This document shows, piece after piece, positions 7,850 through 16,513 of a stretch of 64,000 nt of DNA. The position numbers were made by a program, and so were the translations under genes. Under the pieces are notes generated by a model, which was not told the DNA's origin, made no database searches, and saw only the letters and a program-made list of their open reading frames with translations. Every line of letters begins with the position of its first letter. The first letter of the stretch is position 1. The DNA comes from G965204755 sp965243415 (GTDB lineage: Bacteria > Acidobacteriota > Vicinamibacteria > Marinacidobacterales > Marinacidobacteraceae). The DNA lies in contig OZ251549.1 in the NCBI GenBank assembly GCA_965243415.1, forward strand, positions 1,798,001 through 1,862,000, written 5' to 3'.

Positions 7850-10243
7850 TCAAGCCGGACCGGCGAGGTCGGGCAACTTCCCGATCGCCGTCTCCACGCC
7901 GACGAAACCGGCCTTGAGCACCTGGACTCCCCGGCGGCCCCGGGTGCCCACTTCCTGGGTGTTCCGCGAGATGAGCCGTTTGCCGCCGCCGGCGGTCAGC
8001 GCCGTGAGCGCGTCGGTCTTGCCGCGGGCCAGGTGGAAGCCGAGCACCGAGTCGCCGGCGGCGAGCGAGATCGCCTTGACCCCGAGACCGGGGCCGGAGA
8101 GCAGGTTGATGTCTTCGACCGGACAGAGCAGCGCCCGGCCGCTGCGGGTGACGACGATCAGGGTCTCGACTCCGGTCGTCAGCCTCACCCCGAGCACCTC
8201 GTCGTTCGGCTTGAGCCGGGCGAACTTGCGGCCGCCGCGATGCGAGGGTTCGAGATGGGAATCGAGCCAGAACCGGAAGGTATAGCCGCCCCGGGTCACC
8301 GCCAGGGCGTGCGTCCGGACTTCGTCTTCCTTCCGGGCGACTCTCCCCCGCGCCCCCAGACCCTCCGGCAGCCGTTCGTCGAGACTCACCATCCGCACGA
8401 TCTTCTCGTTGTCCCGGAGGGCGAAGTGTTTCGCCACCGGGTCGCCGTACCCCGCCGTCGCCGGGAGGTTCACCAGGCGCAGGGTGAAGGCGGTGCCCCG
8501 GGAGGAGAAGAGGGTCAGCGGCGCCCGGGTGCTGCCGCGGGCCAGGTCGAGGAGCCGGTCGCCCTCGCGCAGGCGCAGTTTCCCGAGGTCGGTGATCTCC
8601 CGCTGGCGGCGGATCCAGCCGTCGGCGGTCAGCATCACATCGGCGTTCTCGGCGACGATGAAGTCCTCCTCGGCGAAGTCGGCTTCCTTCGCTTCCCCCC
8701 CGATGGCGGTGCGGCGCTTCTCCGACTCCCGGTAGCGATCGCGGATATCGGTCAACTCCCCGCGCACCAGTTCGGTGATTCCGGCCTCCCCGGAGAGCGA
8801 CTGCTCCACTTCGCGGAGGCGCTTCCGCAGTTTCTTCATCTCGCCCAGCACCACCCGGATCTCCAGCCGGGCCAGCCGGTAGATCTTCAGTTCCAGGATG
8901 GCTTCGGTCTGCTCGGCGTCGAGCGGGAGTTCCGCCCGGATCTTCTCCGCCGCGTCCGCCTTGCCTTCCGAAGCGCGCACGATGGCGATCACCCGGTCGA
9001 GCGCGTCGAAGACGACGGCGAACCCTTCGAGGATATGGAGCCGGGCTTCCAACTTGCCCCGTTCGTGTTCCAGTCGTTTCCGGACGACGACTCGGCGGAA
9101 GGCCAGGAAGTCGAGCAGCAGCGTGCGCAGTCCCACCCGCTCCGGAGCGCCGCCGGGGGAGCGGTCGAACCGCAGGCAGGTCAGATCGACACTGAAGTTC
9201 GACTGCAGCGGCGTTCGCTTGTAGAGGTACGCCAGCACCTTCTCCGGGTCGGCGTCCTTGCGGATCTCCAACTGGATGCGGACATCGTCGGTGGAGAGGT
9301 CGCTCACCTCGAGCAACTGCGGCAGCGTCCGGTCGGCGGCGATCTCGCCGAGCCGCTGCACCAGTTGCGCCTTGTTCACGCCGTAGGGGACCGACTCGAT
9401 GACCAGCGTGCGGACATTGCGGCGGGTCCCCGCTTCGCGGACCGTCCCCCGGACCCGCACCGAGCCCCGGCCGGTTTCGTAGATCGCGGCGAGCCCTTCC
9501 GCGGAGTCCAGGATCTCGCCGCCGGTGGGGAAGTCCGGGCCGCGGACGATCCGGGCGAGAGCGGAACTCGTCAGCGAGTCGTCGTCGAGCAGCGCCAGGA
9601 GCGCCTCGACGACCTCGATCAGGTTGTGCGGGGGGATCGAGGTGGCCACCCCGACCGCGATGCCGGTGGAGCCGTTCACCAGCAGGAGCGGCAGCCGGGT
9701 GGGCAGCACCACCGGTTCGGTGCGGGCGCCGTCGTAGGTGGGGCGCTCCGGGACCGTGTTCGCGGCGAAGTCGGCGAGGACCTCGTTCGCCGCCGGCGCC
9801 AGCCGGCACTCGGTGTAGCGCATCGCCGCCGCCGGGTCGCCGTCGAGCGAGCCGAAGTTGCCGGCGCCCTCGATGAGCGGCAGGCGGGAGGCGAAGGGCT
9901 GGGCCATCCGCACCAGCGCTTCGTAGATCGCCGAGTCGCCGTGGGGGTGGTACGCCCCCATCACATCGCCGACCACCTTGGCGCACTTGCGGAACCGGCC
10001 GTCGGCCTTGAGACCCTGGCGCCACATCGTGGTGAGGATGCGGCGCTGCACCGGTTTCAGCCCGTCGCGGACATCGGGGAGCGCCCGGCTGGTGATGACC
10101 GAGAGCGCGTAGGTGCGGTAGCGCTCCTCGGTGACTTCGGTGAGGGCGACCGGGGTGGGCGGCGGCGGTTCGACCTCCGGGGCGCCGGGGCGGGGGAAGA
10201 GGGCGGAGGCGGCAGCGGCGGCGCGCTTTCTCCTCGCCGCCAT
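7850..10243 (-). CDS. parC: DNA topoisomerase IV (or gyrase) subunit A
   Basis: DNA cleavage/religation subunit. The breakage-reunion domain carries LPDVRDGLKPVQRRIL, HPHGDSAIYEA (quinolone-determining region with Ser and Glu, as in ParC) and the active-site Tyr at about residue 143 in AAMRYTE. The C-terminal beta-pinwheel lacks a canonical QRRGGKG GyrA box; only SHRGGRK is seen, which supports a ParC-type enzyme. I chose the ATG at 10243 (MAARRKR); the frame is open for another 116 low-complexity residues upstream. Relative to E. coli ParC there is a ~22-residue basic/proline N-terminal extension. Confidence 0.9.
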   Translation of the reverse strand: MAARRKRAAAAASALFPRPGAPEVEPPPPTPVALTEVTEERYRTYALSVITSRALPDVRDGLKPVQRRILTTMWRQGLKADGRFRKCAKVVGDVMGAYHPHGDSAIYEALVRMAQPFASRLPLIEGAGNFGSLDGDPAAAMRYTECRLAPAANEVLADFAANTVPERPTYDGARTEPVVLPTRLPLLLVNGSTGIAVGVATSIPPHNLIEVVEALLALLDDDSLTSSALARIVRGPDFPTGGEILDSAEGLAAIYETGRGSVRVRGTVREAGTRRNVRTLVIESVPYGVNKAQLVQRLGEIAADRTLPQLLEVSDLSTDDVRIQLEIRKDADPEKVLAYLYKRTPLQSNFSVDLTCLRFDRSPGGAPERVGLRTLLLDFLAFRRVVVRKRLEHERGKLEARLHILEGFAVVFDALDRVIAIVRASEGKADAAEKIRAELPLDAEQTEAILELKIYRLARLEIRVVLGEMKKLRKRLREVEQSLSGEAGITELVRGELTDIRDRYRESEKRRTAIGGEAKEADFAEEDFIVAENADVMLTADGWIRRQREITDLGKLRLREGDRLLDLARGSTRAPLTLFSSRGTAFTLRLVNLPATAGYGDPVAKHFALRDNEKIVRMVSLDERLPEGLGARGRVARKEDEVRTHALAVTRGGYTFRFWLDSHLEPSHRGGRKFARLKPNDEVLGVRLTTGVETLIVVTRSGRALLCPVEDINLLSGPGLGVKAISLAAGDSVLGFHLARGKTDALTALTAGGGKRLISRNTQEVGTRGRRGVQVLKAGFVGVETAIGKLPDLAGPA

Positions 10244-10373
10244 GCGCGCCTCCGGGTCAGCGGCGGGTGGAGGACGCGCGGACGACGAAGCGGAGGGGCC
10301 TCGCTGCCCGGCGCCGGGCCGGTCGGGCGCGCTCTCCGGGACGGACAGTGGCTCCCGCCCGATAATTCCCGGC

Positions 10374-10802
10374 GTGGAGAACCCCCGGACCCCGGCAGCG
10401 CCCCGCCGCACCGCCGGCGCGGCGCTGCTGCTGCTCTCCGGCGCCGCGCTCCTCTCGGTCCCGCTGATCGAAGCGGCGGTGGTCGCGACCTTCGGGACGA
10501 CCGGGAACGGGTCTCCCCGGTGGCCGAGCCTCTGCGGCGTCGAGGCGCTCTTCTCGATCCCCTGTCCGCTCTGCGGCGGGCTGCGGGCCACGGCGGCGCT
10601 GGCCGGGGGAGACCTGCTCGCCGCCCTTCGCTGGAATCCGGCGGCGGTGCTGCTTCACGGAACGGTCCTCGCCTCCGCCGGGCTGCTGCTGTTCGACCGG
10701 ACGCCGCCGTGGCTGGCGTACGGCCGCCAGCGGGCGGTGCTCGCCGCCGCGCTCTCCATCCTCCTCGCCAACTGGGCGTACCTGCTGGCCGTCGGCCGCT
10801 GA
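10374..10802 (+). CDS. DUF2752 family membrane protein
   Basis: A 142-residue protein with the DUF2752 signature: a Cys pair and turn (IPCPLCGGLRATAALAGGD) followed by LLAALRWNPAAVL, plus about four hydrophobic helices. The likely start is the GTG at 10374 (VENPRTP); the frame is open further upstream but that part would overlap the parC 5' end. It is divergent from parC with a ~130-bp gap. Its last ~148 bases overlap antisense with the 3' end of the DUF1573 gene. Function unknown. Confidence 0.75.
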   Translation: MENPRTPAAPRRTAGAALLLLSGAALLSVPLIEAAVVATFGTTGNGSPRWPSLCGVEALFSIPCPLCGGLRATAALAGGDLLAALRWNPAAVLLHGTVLASAGLLLFDRTPPWLAYGRQRAVLAAALSILLANWAYLLAVGR

Positions 10803-11329
10803 GCGGTCTCCCGGGGCGGGCCCGGCTCCTCGACATAGGCGCGCACCATCAGCCGCCGCGCCCCCCGGCGGTCGTTCGAGGTGATCGTGAGCCATCGCTC
10901 CAGGATGCCGCGGTAGTCGCGGGTCTCCAGGGTCACCCGCAGCACGGTCTCCCCGTCCGGCGGCACCACTTCGGTTCCCACCACGGCGGCGGCGCAGGCG
11001 CAGGCGGAGGCGATCCGGCCCAGCACCAGGTCGCGGTTCCCGGTGTTCTTCAGGGTGAAGTCGTGGAGCAGGGTCTCGCCGGGGCCGGCGTTCCCGAAGT
11101 CCCACTCGCCCGGTTCGATCTCGAGGCGCGGCCCGGACTGCGCCGCCGGCGCGTGGGGTTTCGCCGCCGGCGCCGTCGGGGCGGCCAAGACCCCGCAGAG
11201 GACCCCGCACCGGACCCCGCACCGGACGAGGCCGGCGGCGGAAAGCCACGGCTTCCGGTTCCGGCCCGGGACGCCCTGCGGCATCGCGGACCGCGTTTCC
11301 GGTCCGGGTTCCCGTTCCCTGTGCGCCAT
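10655..11329 (-). CDS. Secreted DUF1573 domain protein
   Basis: A likely exported protein with an Ig-like/HYDIN-type DUF1573 domain: RLEIEPGEWDFGNAGPGETLLHDFTLKNTG starts it (residues about 66-95), with a CAC motif shortly after (IASACACAA), common in this family. The N-terminus has a hydrophobic stretch after basic residues; an alternative ATG at 11284 fits a signal peptide better. The C-terminal ~49 residues are encoded opposite the DUF2752 3' end because this frame has no earlier stop. Role unknown; DUF1573 proteins are often envelope-associated. Confidence 0.7.
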   Translation of the reverse strand: MAHREREPGPETRSAMPQGVPGRNRKPWLSAAGLVRCGVRCGVLCGVLAAPTAPAAKPHAPAAQSGPRLEIEPGEWDFGNAGPGETLLHDFTLKNTGNRDLVLGRIASACACAAAVVGTEVVPPDGETVLRVTLETRDYRGILERWLTITSNDRRGARRLMVRAYVEEPGPPRETAQRPTASRYAQLARRMESAAASTARWRPYASHGGVRSNSSSPAEARTVP

Positions 11330-11380
11330 TCGTCGGTTCGTGGATCCCGGCCGTCGGTTTCGAGTGGGCCCGGGGGGAGG

Positions 11381-11662
11381 TCAGTCGTCCTCGTCGGGGG
11401 TCTCGACCATCTTGAGGAAGGCCGCGAGCCGCTCGTTCTCGTAGCGGACGATGTTCAGGAAGAGGCTCTCGATCAGGTAGCGCCGGCGTTCGTCCTCGTC
11501 CATGGCCCCGACGATGTGGCTGATCTCCTGCATCATCGTTTCGTAGGTGTTGCGGAACTCGCTCTTCACCGAGACCTCGCGGTAGAGCGCTTCCAGGACC
11601 TCGAGCAGGTCTCCGTCGAGCGTGAGCTCGCGGCCCCCGCGCATGGCGATGGCGCGCATCAC
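11381..11662 (-). CDS. Small uncharacterised protein, last gene of sigma/STAS operon
   Basis: A 93-residue acidic, helical protein I do not recognise. It has no membrane segment or signal peptide. The start ATG overlaps the stop of the STAS gene by 4 bp (ATGA at 11659-11662), so translation is probably coupled. Its position suggests a partner in the same regulatory system, but no known anti-sigma or kinase motif is visible. Confidence 0.7.
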   Translation of the reverse strand: MMRAIAMRGGRELTLDGDLLEVLEALYREVSVKSEFRNTYETMMQEISHIVGAMDEDERRRYLIESLFLNIVRYENERLAAFLKMVETPDEDD

Positions 11663-12033
11663 CGCGCCTCCCCGCCGCCGTCCGGCGTGAGCGCCGCGAC
11701 CGCCGCCGCCGCGGAGTCGTGGAGGCCGATGAACTCGTGCGCCCCGGTCATGCGGAGCATCCGACCGACGCGCTCCTGCAGCCCGGCCAGCACGATCCGG
11801 CCGCCGGCCGCGGTGGCGCGCCGGTAGAGATCCATGAGGCAGCCGATCGCCGCCGAGTCTATGTAGTTCACCGCGGAGAGATCGAGGACCACCTGCGGCG
11901 CTTCCCGCTCCAGGCAGCCGGCGATCTGCTCGACGAAGGAGTCGAGGCCGGCGTACACCAGGCGGGGTTCCCCGAGGGAGACCAGGGTGACCGCGGCTTC
12001 GGTGCGGATGGTGAGGACGACTTTCGATTTCAT
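11659..12033 (-). CDS. STAS-domain anti-sigma factor antagonist-like protein
   Basis: A 124-residue single STAS domain. The core strand-loop VVLDLSAVNYIDSAAIGCLMDL holds the Ser of the DSxxxG-like motif that is phosphorylated in SpoIIAA/RsbV-type proteins. It overlaps the upstream sigma-factor gene by 4 bp and the downstream 93-residue gene by 4 bp. By family knowledge it would bind a switch kinase or anti-sigma factor, but none is encoded next to it here. Confidence 0.85.
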   Translation of the reverse strand: MKSKVVLTIRTEAAVTLVSLGEPRLVYAGLDSFVEQIAGCLEREAPQVVLDLSAVNYIDSAAIGCLMDLYRRATAAGGRIVLAGLQERVGRMLRMTGAHEFIGLHDSAAAAVAALTPDGGGEAR

Positions 12034-12758
12034 GGGGATTCGACGGCGGAGTTCACGGTGGAGTTCGGGGTGGAGTTCGGGGAGGAGCGGCCCGCCCGGG
12101 CGCGTTTTCGCGGGGCCCGGAGCCGCCGTTTCAATTCTGCCCGGCCGCGGTGGATCCGGCTCTTCACGGTTCCCTCGGGAACCCCGAGCCGCTCGCAGAT
12201 CTCTTCGTAGGGCATCTCCCGGAAGAATCGGAGGTGGACCACTTCCCGCAGTTTCGGCGAGAGTTCCTCCAGCGCCCGCAGCAGTTCTTCGCGGGTCTCC
12301 CGCTCTTCGTAGAGGCGCTGGGGATCGGGACGGGAGCTCGGGACGGTCTGCTCGAAGGGGAGTTCCTGCGGCACCAGCCGCTGCCGTTCGCGGCTCTTCG
12401 CCCGGTAGTGGTCGATGCAGTGGTTGCGGGCCACCGAGTTGAGCCAGACCGCGAAGTGGGCGCGGGGGTCGAAACGGTCGAGTTGGCGGAACACCCGGAC
12501 GATGATCTCGTGCGTGAGTTCTTCGGCTTCCTCGTAGCGGCCGGTGAAACGGTAGGCGAGCGAGAAGAGGCGGCCGCGGTGGCGTTCCACGAGTTCGGTC
12601 CAGGCGGCGTTCGGATCCACTTCGCCGGCGCGGAGCGCGCGGATGACGGCGAGGTCCTGCTCGTTCCGCCGTTCGTCTTCGGCGGAGCGGCCCGCCGCCT
12701 CGGAGACCGGCGCTCTCGGCCCCGCCGCATCGGAAGGGTGGTCCTCGGAACCGCTCAG
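12030..12758 (-). CDS. ECF-type RNA polymerase sigma factor, probable CTG start
   Basis: Region 2 is clear (LFSLAYRFTGRYEEAEELTHEIIVRVFRQL..RFDPRAHFAVWLNSVARNHCIDHYR) and region 4 has the helix-turn-helix (LREVVHLRFFREMPYEEICERLGVPEGTVKSRIHRGR). Convincing coding extends upstream of the first in-frame GTG (12620), through EQDLAVIRALRAGE, with no in-frame ATG. A CTG at 12758 has GGAGGT nine bases upstream and overlaps the TGA of the preceding gene as CTGA, matching the ATGA couplings elsewhere in this operon. An in-frame GTG at 12794 is the alternative. The tail is Ser/Asn/Thr-rich. Confidence 0.8.
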   Translation of the reverse strand: MSGSEDHPSDAAGPRAPVSEAAGRSAEDERRNEQDLAVIRALRAGEVDPNAAWTELVERHRGRLFSLAYRFTGRYEEAEELTHEIIVRVFRQLDRFDPRAHFAVWLNSVARNHCIDHYRAKSRERQRLVPQELPFEQTVPSSRPDPQRLYEERETREELLRALEELSPKLREVVHLRFFREMPYEEICERLGVPEGTVKSRIHRGRAELKRRLRAPRKRARAGRSSPNSTPNSTVNSAVESP

Positions 12759-13618
12759 GACTCCGGGACCTCCGGGCGTCCGGCGGACACCCACGCCGTG
12801 TAGATCAGACTGGCGGAGTCCCGGGCGGCCCCGCTCAGCAGCGAGTCCACCAGACCGTTCAGCTCGCGCCACATGCTCTCCATGTAGAAGCGGTCGTAGC
12901 CGGAGACGCCGCGGCGCGCCTGCTCGTCCTGGAACAGGATGTTGTCCACCCAGAGGTGGGCCTTGAGCGGCAGCGACCGCGCGAACTCCTTCGGGCGGTC
13001 CAGGTAGATGCCGGTCGCCCGCCGCACCCGCAGGTCGCCGGCGAAGATGTCCGTCAACTGGGTGTCGAAGCGCCGGGCCAGTCCTTCCTGTCCCGTGGGC
13101 TGTCCGTCGCCGACCCGGGAGACATTCGGCGGAACGCCCAGTTCGCCCACCAGGTAGGTCACATCGCTCGCGTGTTCGAGCGCCTGCTCGAAGTCCCCGG
13201 CCTCGAAGGCGGCCACCAACTCGTCCCAGTCCTCGAGCAGCCGGTAGAGCGCGTCGCCGTTCGCCGAGATCTCCTCTTCCGAGAACCTCCGGGCCGCCAA
13301 CTCGCGGGTGGGCGGCACCTCGTAGAAGGGGAACTCGTCGTAGGCCTCGAGGAAGAACCGCGCCGGCCCGCGCCCGCGGGCGGGATCCTCCAGGGAGTCG
13401 AGGAACGAATCCTTCCGGTCCTCGAAGAACTCCTTCAGCGGGTCGCTGAGCGACTCGACCGTCTTCTCCCCGATCTGGCGGTGGGCTTCGGCTCCCCACG
13501 CCGCGGCGAGCGCCGGCGCCCCGACGAGCGAGACGAACCCCGTCGCAACGAGCGCCGGCGAAAGGAACGCCGCCCACCCGGCGGGAGACCGGGCGGCGGG
13601 AAAACGGCTCGCTCGCAC
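12755..13618 (-). CDS. Secreted S1/P1 nuclease / zinc phospholipase C-like protein
   Basis: A 287-residue protein with an N-terminal hydrophobic signal segment ending ...ALA-A. The predicted mature start AWGAEAHRQIG has Trp and His spaced as W1 and H6 of the S1/P1 nuclease and zinc phospholipase C fold, where the terminal Trp amine and that His bind zinc. Later His/Asp-rich segments (EHASDVTYLVGELGVPPN, KAHLWVDNILF) could supply other ligands. It is the first gene of the coupled sigma/STAS set. Substrate unknown; the family call rests mainly on the N-terminal motif. Confidence 0.6.
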   Translation of the reverse strand: MRASRFPAARSPAGWAAFLSPALVATGFVSLVGAPALAAAWGAEAHRQIGEKTVESLSDPLKEFFEDRKDSFLDSLEDPARGRGPARFFLEAYDEFPFYEVPPTRELAARRFSEEEISANGDALYRLLEDWDELVAAFEAGDFEQALEHASDVTYLVGELGVPPNVSRVGDGQPTGQEGLARRFDTQLTDIFAGDLRVRRATGIYLDRPKEFARSLPLKAHLWVDNILFQDEQARRGVSGYDRFYMESMWRELNGLVDSLLSGAARDSASLIYTAWVSAGRPEVPES

Positions 13619-13657
13619 GGTTCCGGAACGGGCGGAAGTCTAGCCGGGGGAGGCCGC

Positions 13658-14494
13658 TCACCGATCTCGGGGGCGTCCGGCGGCCGGAGGGGCGAGGGAC
13701 CGGGCCACGGTGAGCACATCCACCGGGCCGGCGCCGGCGCGGCGGAGGCAGCGGACCGCCGCTTCGACGGTGGCGCCGGTGGTGAAGACATCGTCCACCA
13801 GCAGGAGCGGCCTTCCGGCGAGGGACTCCGGCAGCCGCCGCGCCCGGAAGGCGCCGCGCGCGTTGGCGGCCCGGGCGCTCGGCGCCACCCGGGTCTGCGG
13901 CGGCCGCCGCCGCTTGCGCAGCCGGCCGGTGACCAGCGGGATCCCCAGGCCCCGCGCCACTTCCCGCCCCAGGGATTCGGCCTGGTTGAAGCCCCGGCGG
14001 CGCCGCCGCCAGAAGGGGAGGGGCACCGGGAGCACCGCTGCCGGGGGCGGCCCCGAGGCGGCGAACTCCGACTCCCGGACCGCCCGGCGCCAGGCGGCGA
14101 GCGCCGGCGCGGCGAGCAGCGGGGCCAGCCGCTCCCGGCGGCCGAACTTCAACGCGACGATGGCGCTGCGGAACACCCCCGCGTACACCGCGGCGGAGAC
14201 CGCGACCCGGAACGGTCGGCGCCCGCCCCGGCAGGGTCCGCAGAGGCCGGGTTCCACTCCGGGGGCGAAGAAGAGCCCGCAGCGGGGGCAGGCCGGGTCC
14301 GGGAGCGCCCGGAGCGCCGCCCGGCAATCGGCGCAGGCCGGGCTCGCCAGCGGGTCCGCCAGGGCGCCGCGGCAGAGGCAGCAGGGGCCGGGGAACAGGA
14401 GTTGCCCGAACCAGCCCCGGACCCCACGGCGGACCGGGCCGCGGATCGCCCCCGGGAGCGTTCCCCGGACCGGAACGGCCGGCGCCTCGCCCAC
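13658..14494 (-). CDS. comF: ComF-family phosphoribosyltransferase-like protein
   Basis: The N-terminus carries two Cys pairs typical of ComF zinc-finger segments (CCLCRGAL, CADC, CPRCG, CGPC). Then comes VYAGVFRSAIVALKFGRRERLAPLL and a C-terminal PRPP-binding motif, LLLVDDVFTTGATVEAA. The start is GTG at 14494, 10 bp from the upstream gene. Family members support DNA uptake or recombination-linked functions in some bacteria; the role here is not established. Confidence 0.88.
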   Translation of the reverse strand: MGEAPAVPVRGTLPGAIRGPVRRGVRGWFGQLLFPGPCCLCRGALADPLASPACADCRAALRALPDPACPRCGLFFAPGVEPGLCGPCRGGRRPFRVAVSAAVYAGVFRSAIVALKFGRRERLAPLLAAPALAAWRRAVRESEFAASGPPPAAVLPVPLPFWRRRRRGFNQAESLGREVARGLGIPLVTGRLRKRRRPPQTRVAPSARAANARGAFRARRLPESLAGRPLLLVDDVFTTGATVEAAVRCLRRAGAGPVDVLTVARSLAPPAAGRPRDR

Positions 14495-14504
14495 CGGGGA
14501 GGGA

Positions 14505-15881
14505 TCAGGCCGGTTCGGCGGCCGGGACCGGCTCCGAAACCGGTTTCGGGACCTCGGCGTTCCCGCCTTCCCCGTCCGGGGCGCCGAGGTCGAGCCGCAC
14601 GCTCCCGTAGGCGTCGCAGGCGCGGCAGGTGTCGGCCCACTCCGGGTAGCGGGCGCCGCAGCCGGAGCAGGAGTACTCGGCCGCGAGCGCCGGCACCGCG
14701 GCGAGGACTTCCCGCGCCCGGGCCACGGCCTGCGGCAGTTCCCCCCGCCCTTCCAGGATGCGGGAGAGGCGGGCGGCCAGCGCCGGGGAGGAGAACCGGG
14801 GCAGGTCGGAGAACACGCGGAGGGCGTCGTCGAGCATGAACAACTGGTCGTAGAGCCGGCCGAGCAGGTACTGCGCCGCCGCGCCCCCGTTCGTCCGGGA
14901 GATCGCCCGCTTCCAGAGGGCGATGGCTTCCTCCGGCCGGGTGCGGTCGAGGTGCAGGTTCTGGAGCGCGGTCAGCGGCGCCGTGGCGCCGGTCGCCTCG
15001 AAGGCCCGCTCCCAGACCTCGATCGCCGACTTCTCGTTGCCGCCGGAGAGATAGGCCTCCCCCAGCCGGACCCAGGCCGGCACCGCTTCCGGGTCTTCCT
15101 CGACGATGGCGCGGAAGACCCGCACCGCGTCGGCGGTCTCCCCTTCTTCGAGCAGCATCCGGCCGTGGGCGTGGCGGAGGGCCAGCGCGCGGCGCATCTC
15201 CGCCGGCTGCTCCGAAGGCGCCGCCAGCGACAGGATCTGCTGCTGGGTGGCCAGCGCGGCCCGGATCTCCCCGGCTTCGCGCTGCAGGTCGCGGAGACTG
15301 GCCAGGGCCGCCGTCGGGGGTTCCGGGTCTTCGGGGATCGTCCGTTCCAGGAGCGCCCGGGCGCGTTCCTTCTCCCCGGTCGCGGCCAAGGCTTCCGCCT
15401 GCGCGTAGGCCACGCCGCGGTCGCTGCGGTCTTCCTCGGCGGCCTCCTGCAGCGCCGCCGCGGCTTCGGCCGGGCGGTCGAGACGGGTCAGGCACTCGGC
15501 CTTCCGGGTCAGCAGCCGGACATCGGCGCCGGCGTACTCCTGCGCCGCCTCGAAACACAGCAGCGCCTCCGCCCATCGGCCCGAGGCCATCTCGCCGACG
15601 CCCTCGAGGAAGAGGCGTTCGCCCTCCTCGATCTGCTCCCGCCCCCGGCGGCGGCGCCGTTCCCGGAGGGAGCGGCGGACGCGCCCGGCGGCGTCGAAGG
15701 CCAGCGCCGAGGCCGCGCCGATGCCGACCCCGCCGAGCATGACCTTCCACAACTCCGCGTGCAGCGGCCGGAACAGCGGCAGCGTCACCGTGACCACCGT
15801 GGAGTTCGCCGACACCACGCCCAGCAGGAACGCGGCGGCCACGGCGATCGCGATCAGGAACAGCAGCGTGCGTGCGCCCAT
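14505..15881 (-). CDS. LapA-LapB-like fusion: membrane anchor, TPRs and zinc ribbon
   Basis: Residues 1-75 hold two hydrophobic segments with a short loop (MGARTLLFLIAIAVAAAFLL and the segment after LHAELWK), resembling LapA/DUF1049. Residues about 85-395 are tetratricopeptide-type helical repeats. Residues about 400-430 form a rubredoxin-like ribbon (CSGCGARYPEWADTCRACDAYG), the LapB/YciM signature. In E. coli LapA and LapB are separate neighbours that tune LpxC proteolysis by FtsH; here both halves appear in one polypeptide. A role in envelope lipid control is inferred. Confidence 0.75.
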   Translation of the reverse strand: MGARTLLFLIAIAVAAAFLLGVVSANSTVVTVTLPLFRPLHAELWKVMLGGVGIGAASALAFDAAGRVRRSLRERRRRRGREQIEEGERLFLEGVGEMASGRWAEALLCFEAAQEYAGADVRLLTRKAECLTRLDRPAEAAAALQEAAEEDRSDRGVAYAQAEALAATGEKERARALLERTIPEDPEPPTAALASLRDLQREAGEIRAALATQQQILSLAAPSEQPAEMRRALALRHAHGRMLLEEGETADAVRVFRAIVEEDPEAVPAWVRLGEAYLSGGNEKSAIEVWERAFEATGATAPLTALQNLHLDRTRPEEAIALWKRAISRTNGGAAAQYLLGRLYDQLFMLDDALRVFSDLPRFSSPALAARLSRILEGRGELPQAVARAREVLAAVPALAAEYSCSGCGARYPEWADTCRACDAYGSVRLDLGAPDGEGGNAEVPKPVSEPVPAAEPA

Positions 15882-15902
15882 CTCGGTGTCCCCGCCCCGA
15901 TT

Positions 15903-16484
15903 CTACGCGCCGCCGCCGGGGTTGCCGGTTTCGGGGCCGGACTCGCCGGCGGACTCGCGGTCCGATCCGGGCGGCGGGGCCTCGCCCGGTGCCGGCCCCG
16001 CCGTTTCGGGAACCGCCGGCGGGGAGCCCGAAGCCGCTTCCGGGGGGTCCGCAGTCGTCTCCGGCGTTCCCGGAGTCCCCGGCGGGGGATCGGGAATCCA
16101 GCGGTCGGCGTCCCCCCAGAGCCGGTCGATCCGGTAGAGGTCGCGGCTCTCCGGGGAGAAGACATGGACCAGGAAGTCCACATAGTCGGCCAGCATCCAG
16201 CCCGAGGCCGGGTACCCCTCGAGGTGGGTCGGCTTGCGGCCGAACCGCTCCCGGACCCGGCGTTCCACCGCCTCGATGATGGTGCGGCGGCGGCGTTCGC
16301 TCCCGGCGCCGGCGATCACGAAGAAGTCGGTGAAGCCGGCCAGGCCGCGGAGGTCCAGCACCGCCACTTCGTCGGCCCGCTCGGCGAGCGCCACCTCGGC
16401 GGCGAAACGCGCCTGGACCGCGGCCTCCGGGAGGGTCTCCCCGACCGTCGCCTCCGGCGTCTTCTCCGCGGTCCCGTCCGTCAT
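15903..16484 (-). CDS. rsfS: Ribosomal silencing factor RsfS
   Basis: RsfS/Iojap binds L14 on the 50S subunit and blocks subunit joining. The conserved core covers residues about 22-130 (VAVLDLRGLAGFTDFFVIAGAGSERRRRTI, then PTHLEGYPASGWMLADYVDFLVHVFSPESRDLYRIDRLWGDA). The ATG at 16484 has GGAAGGGA directly upstream. A ~60-residue Pro/Gly/Glu-rich C-terminal tail is unusual for the family. It follows nadD, a common order. Confidence 0.92.
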   Translation of the reverse strand: MTDGTAEKTPEATVGETLPEAAVQARFAAEVALAERADEVAVLDLRGLAGFTDFFVIAGAGSERRRRTIIEAVERRVRERFGRKPTHLEGYPASGWMLADYVDFLVHVFSPESRDLYRIDRLWGDADRWIPDPPPGTPGTPETTADPPEAASGSPPAVPETAGPAPGEAPPPGSDRESAGESGPETGNPGGGA

Positions 16485-16513
16485 CCCTTCCGGCGCCCCG
16501 TCCGGCCGTTCGG

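Noticed and set aside
8033..11827. Plus-strand open frame of 1,264 codons opposite parC
   Set aside because: Low-complexity Arg/Gly/Ala/Pro translation antisense to well-conserved topoisomerase sequence; a by-product of high GC.
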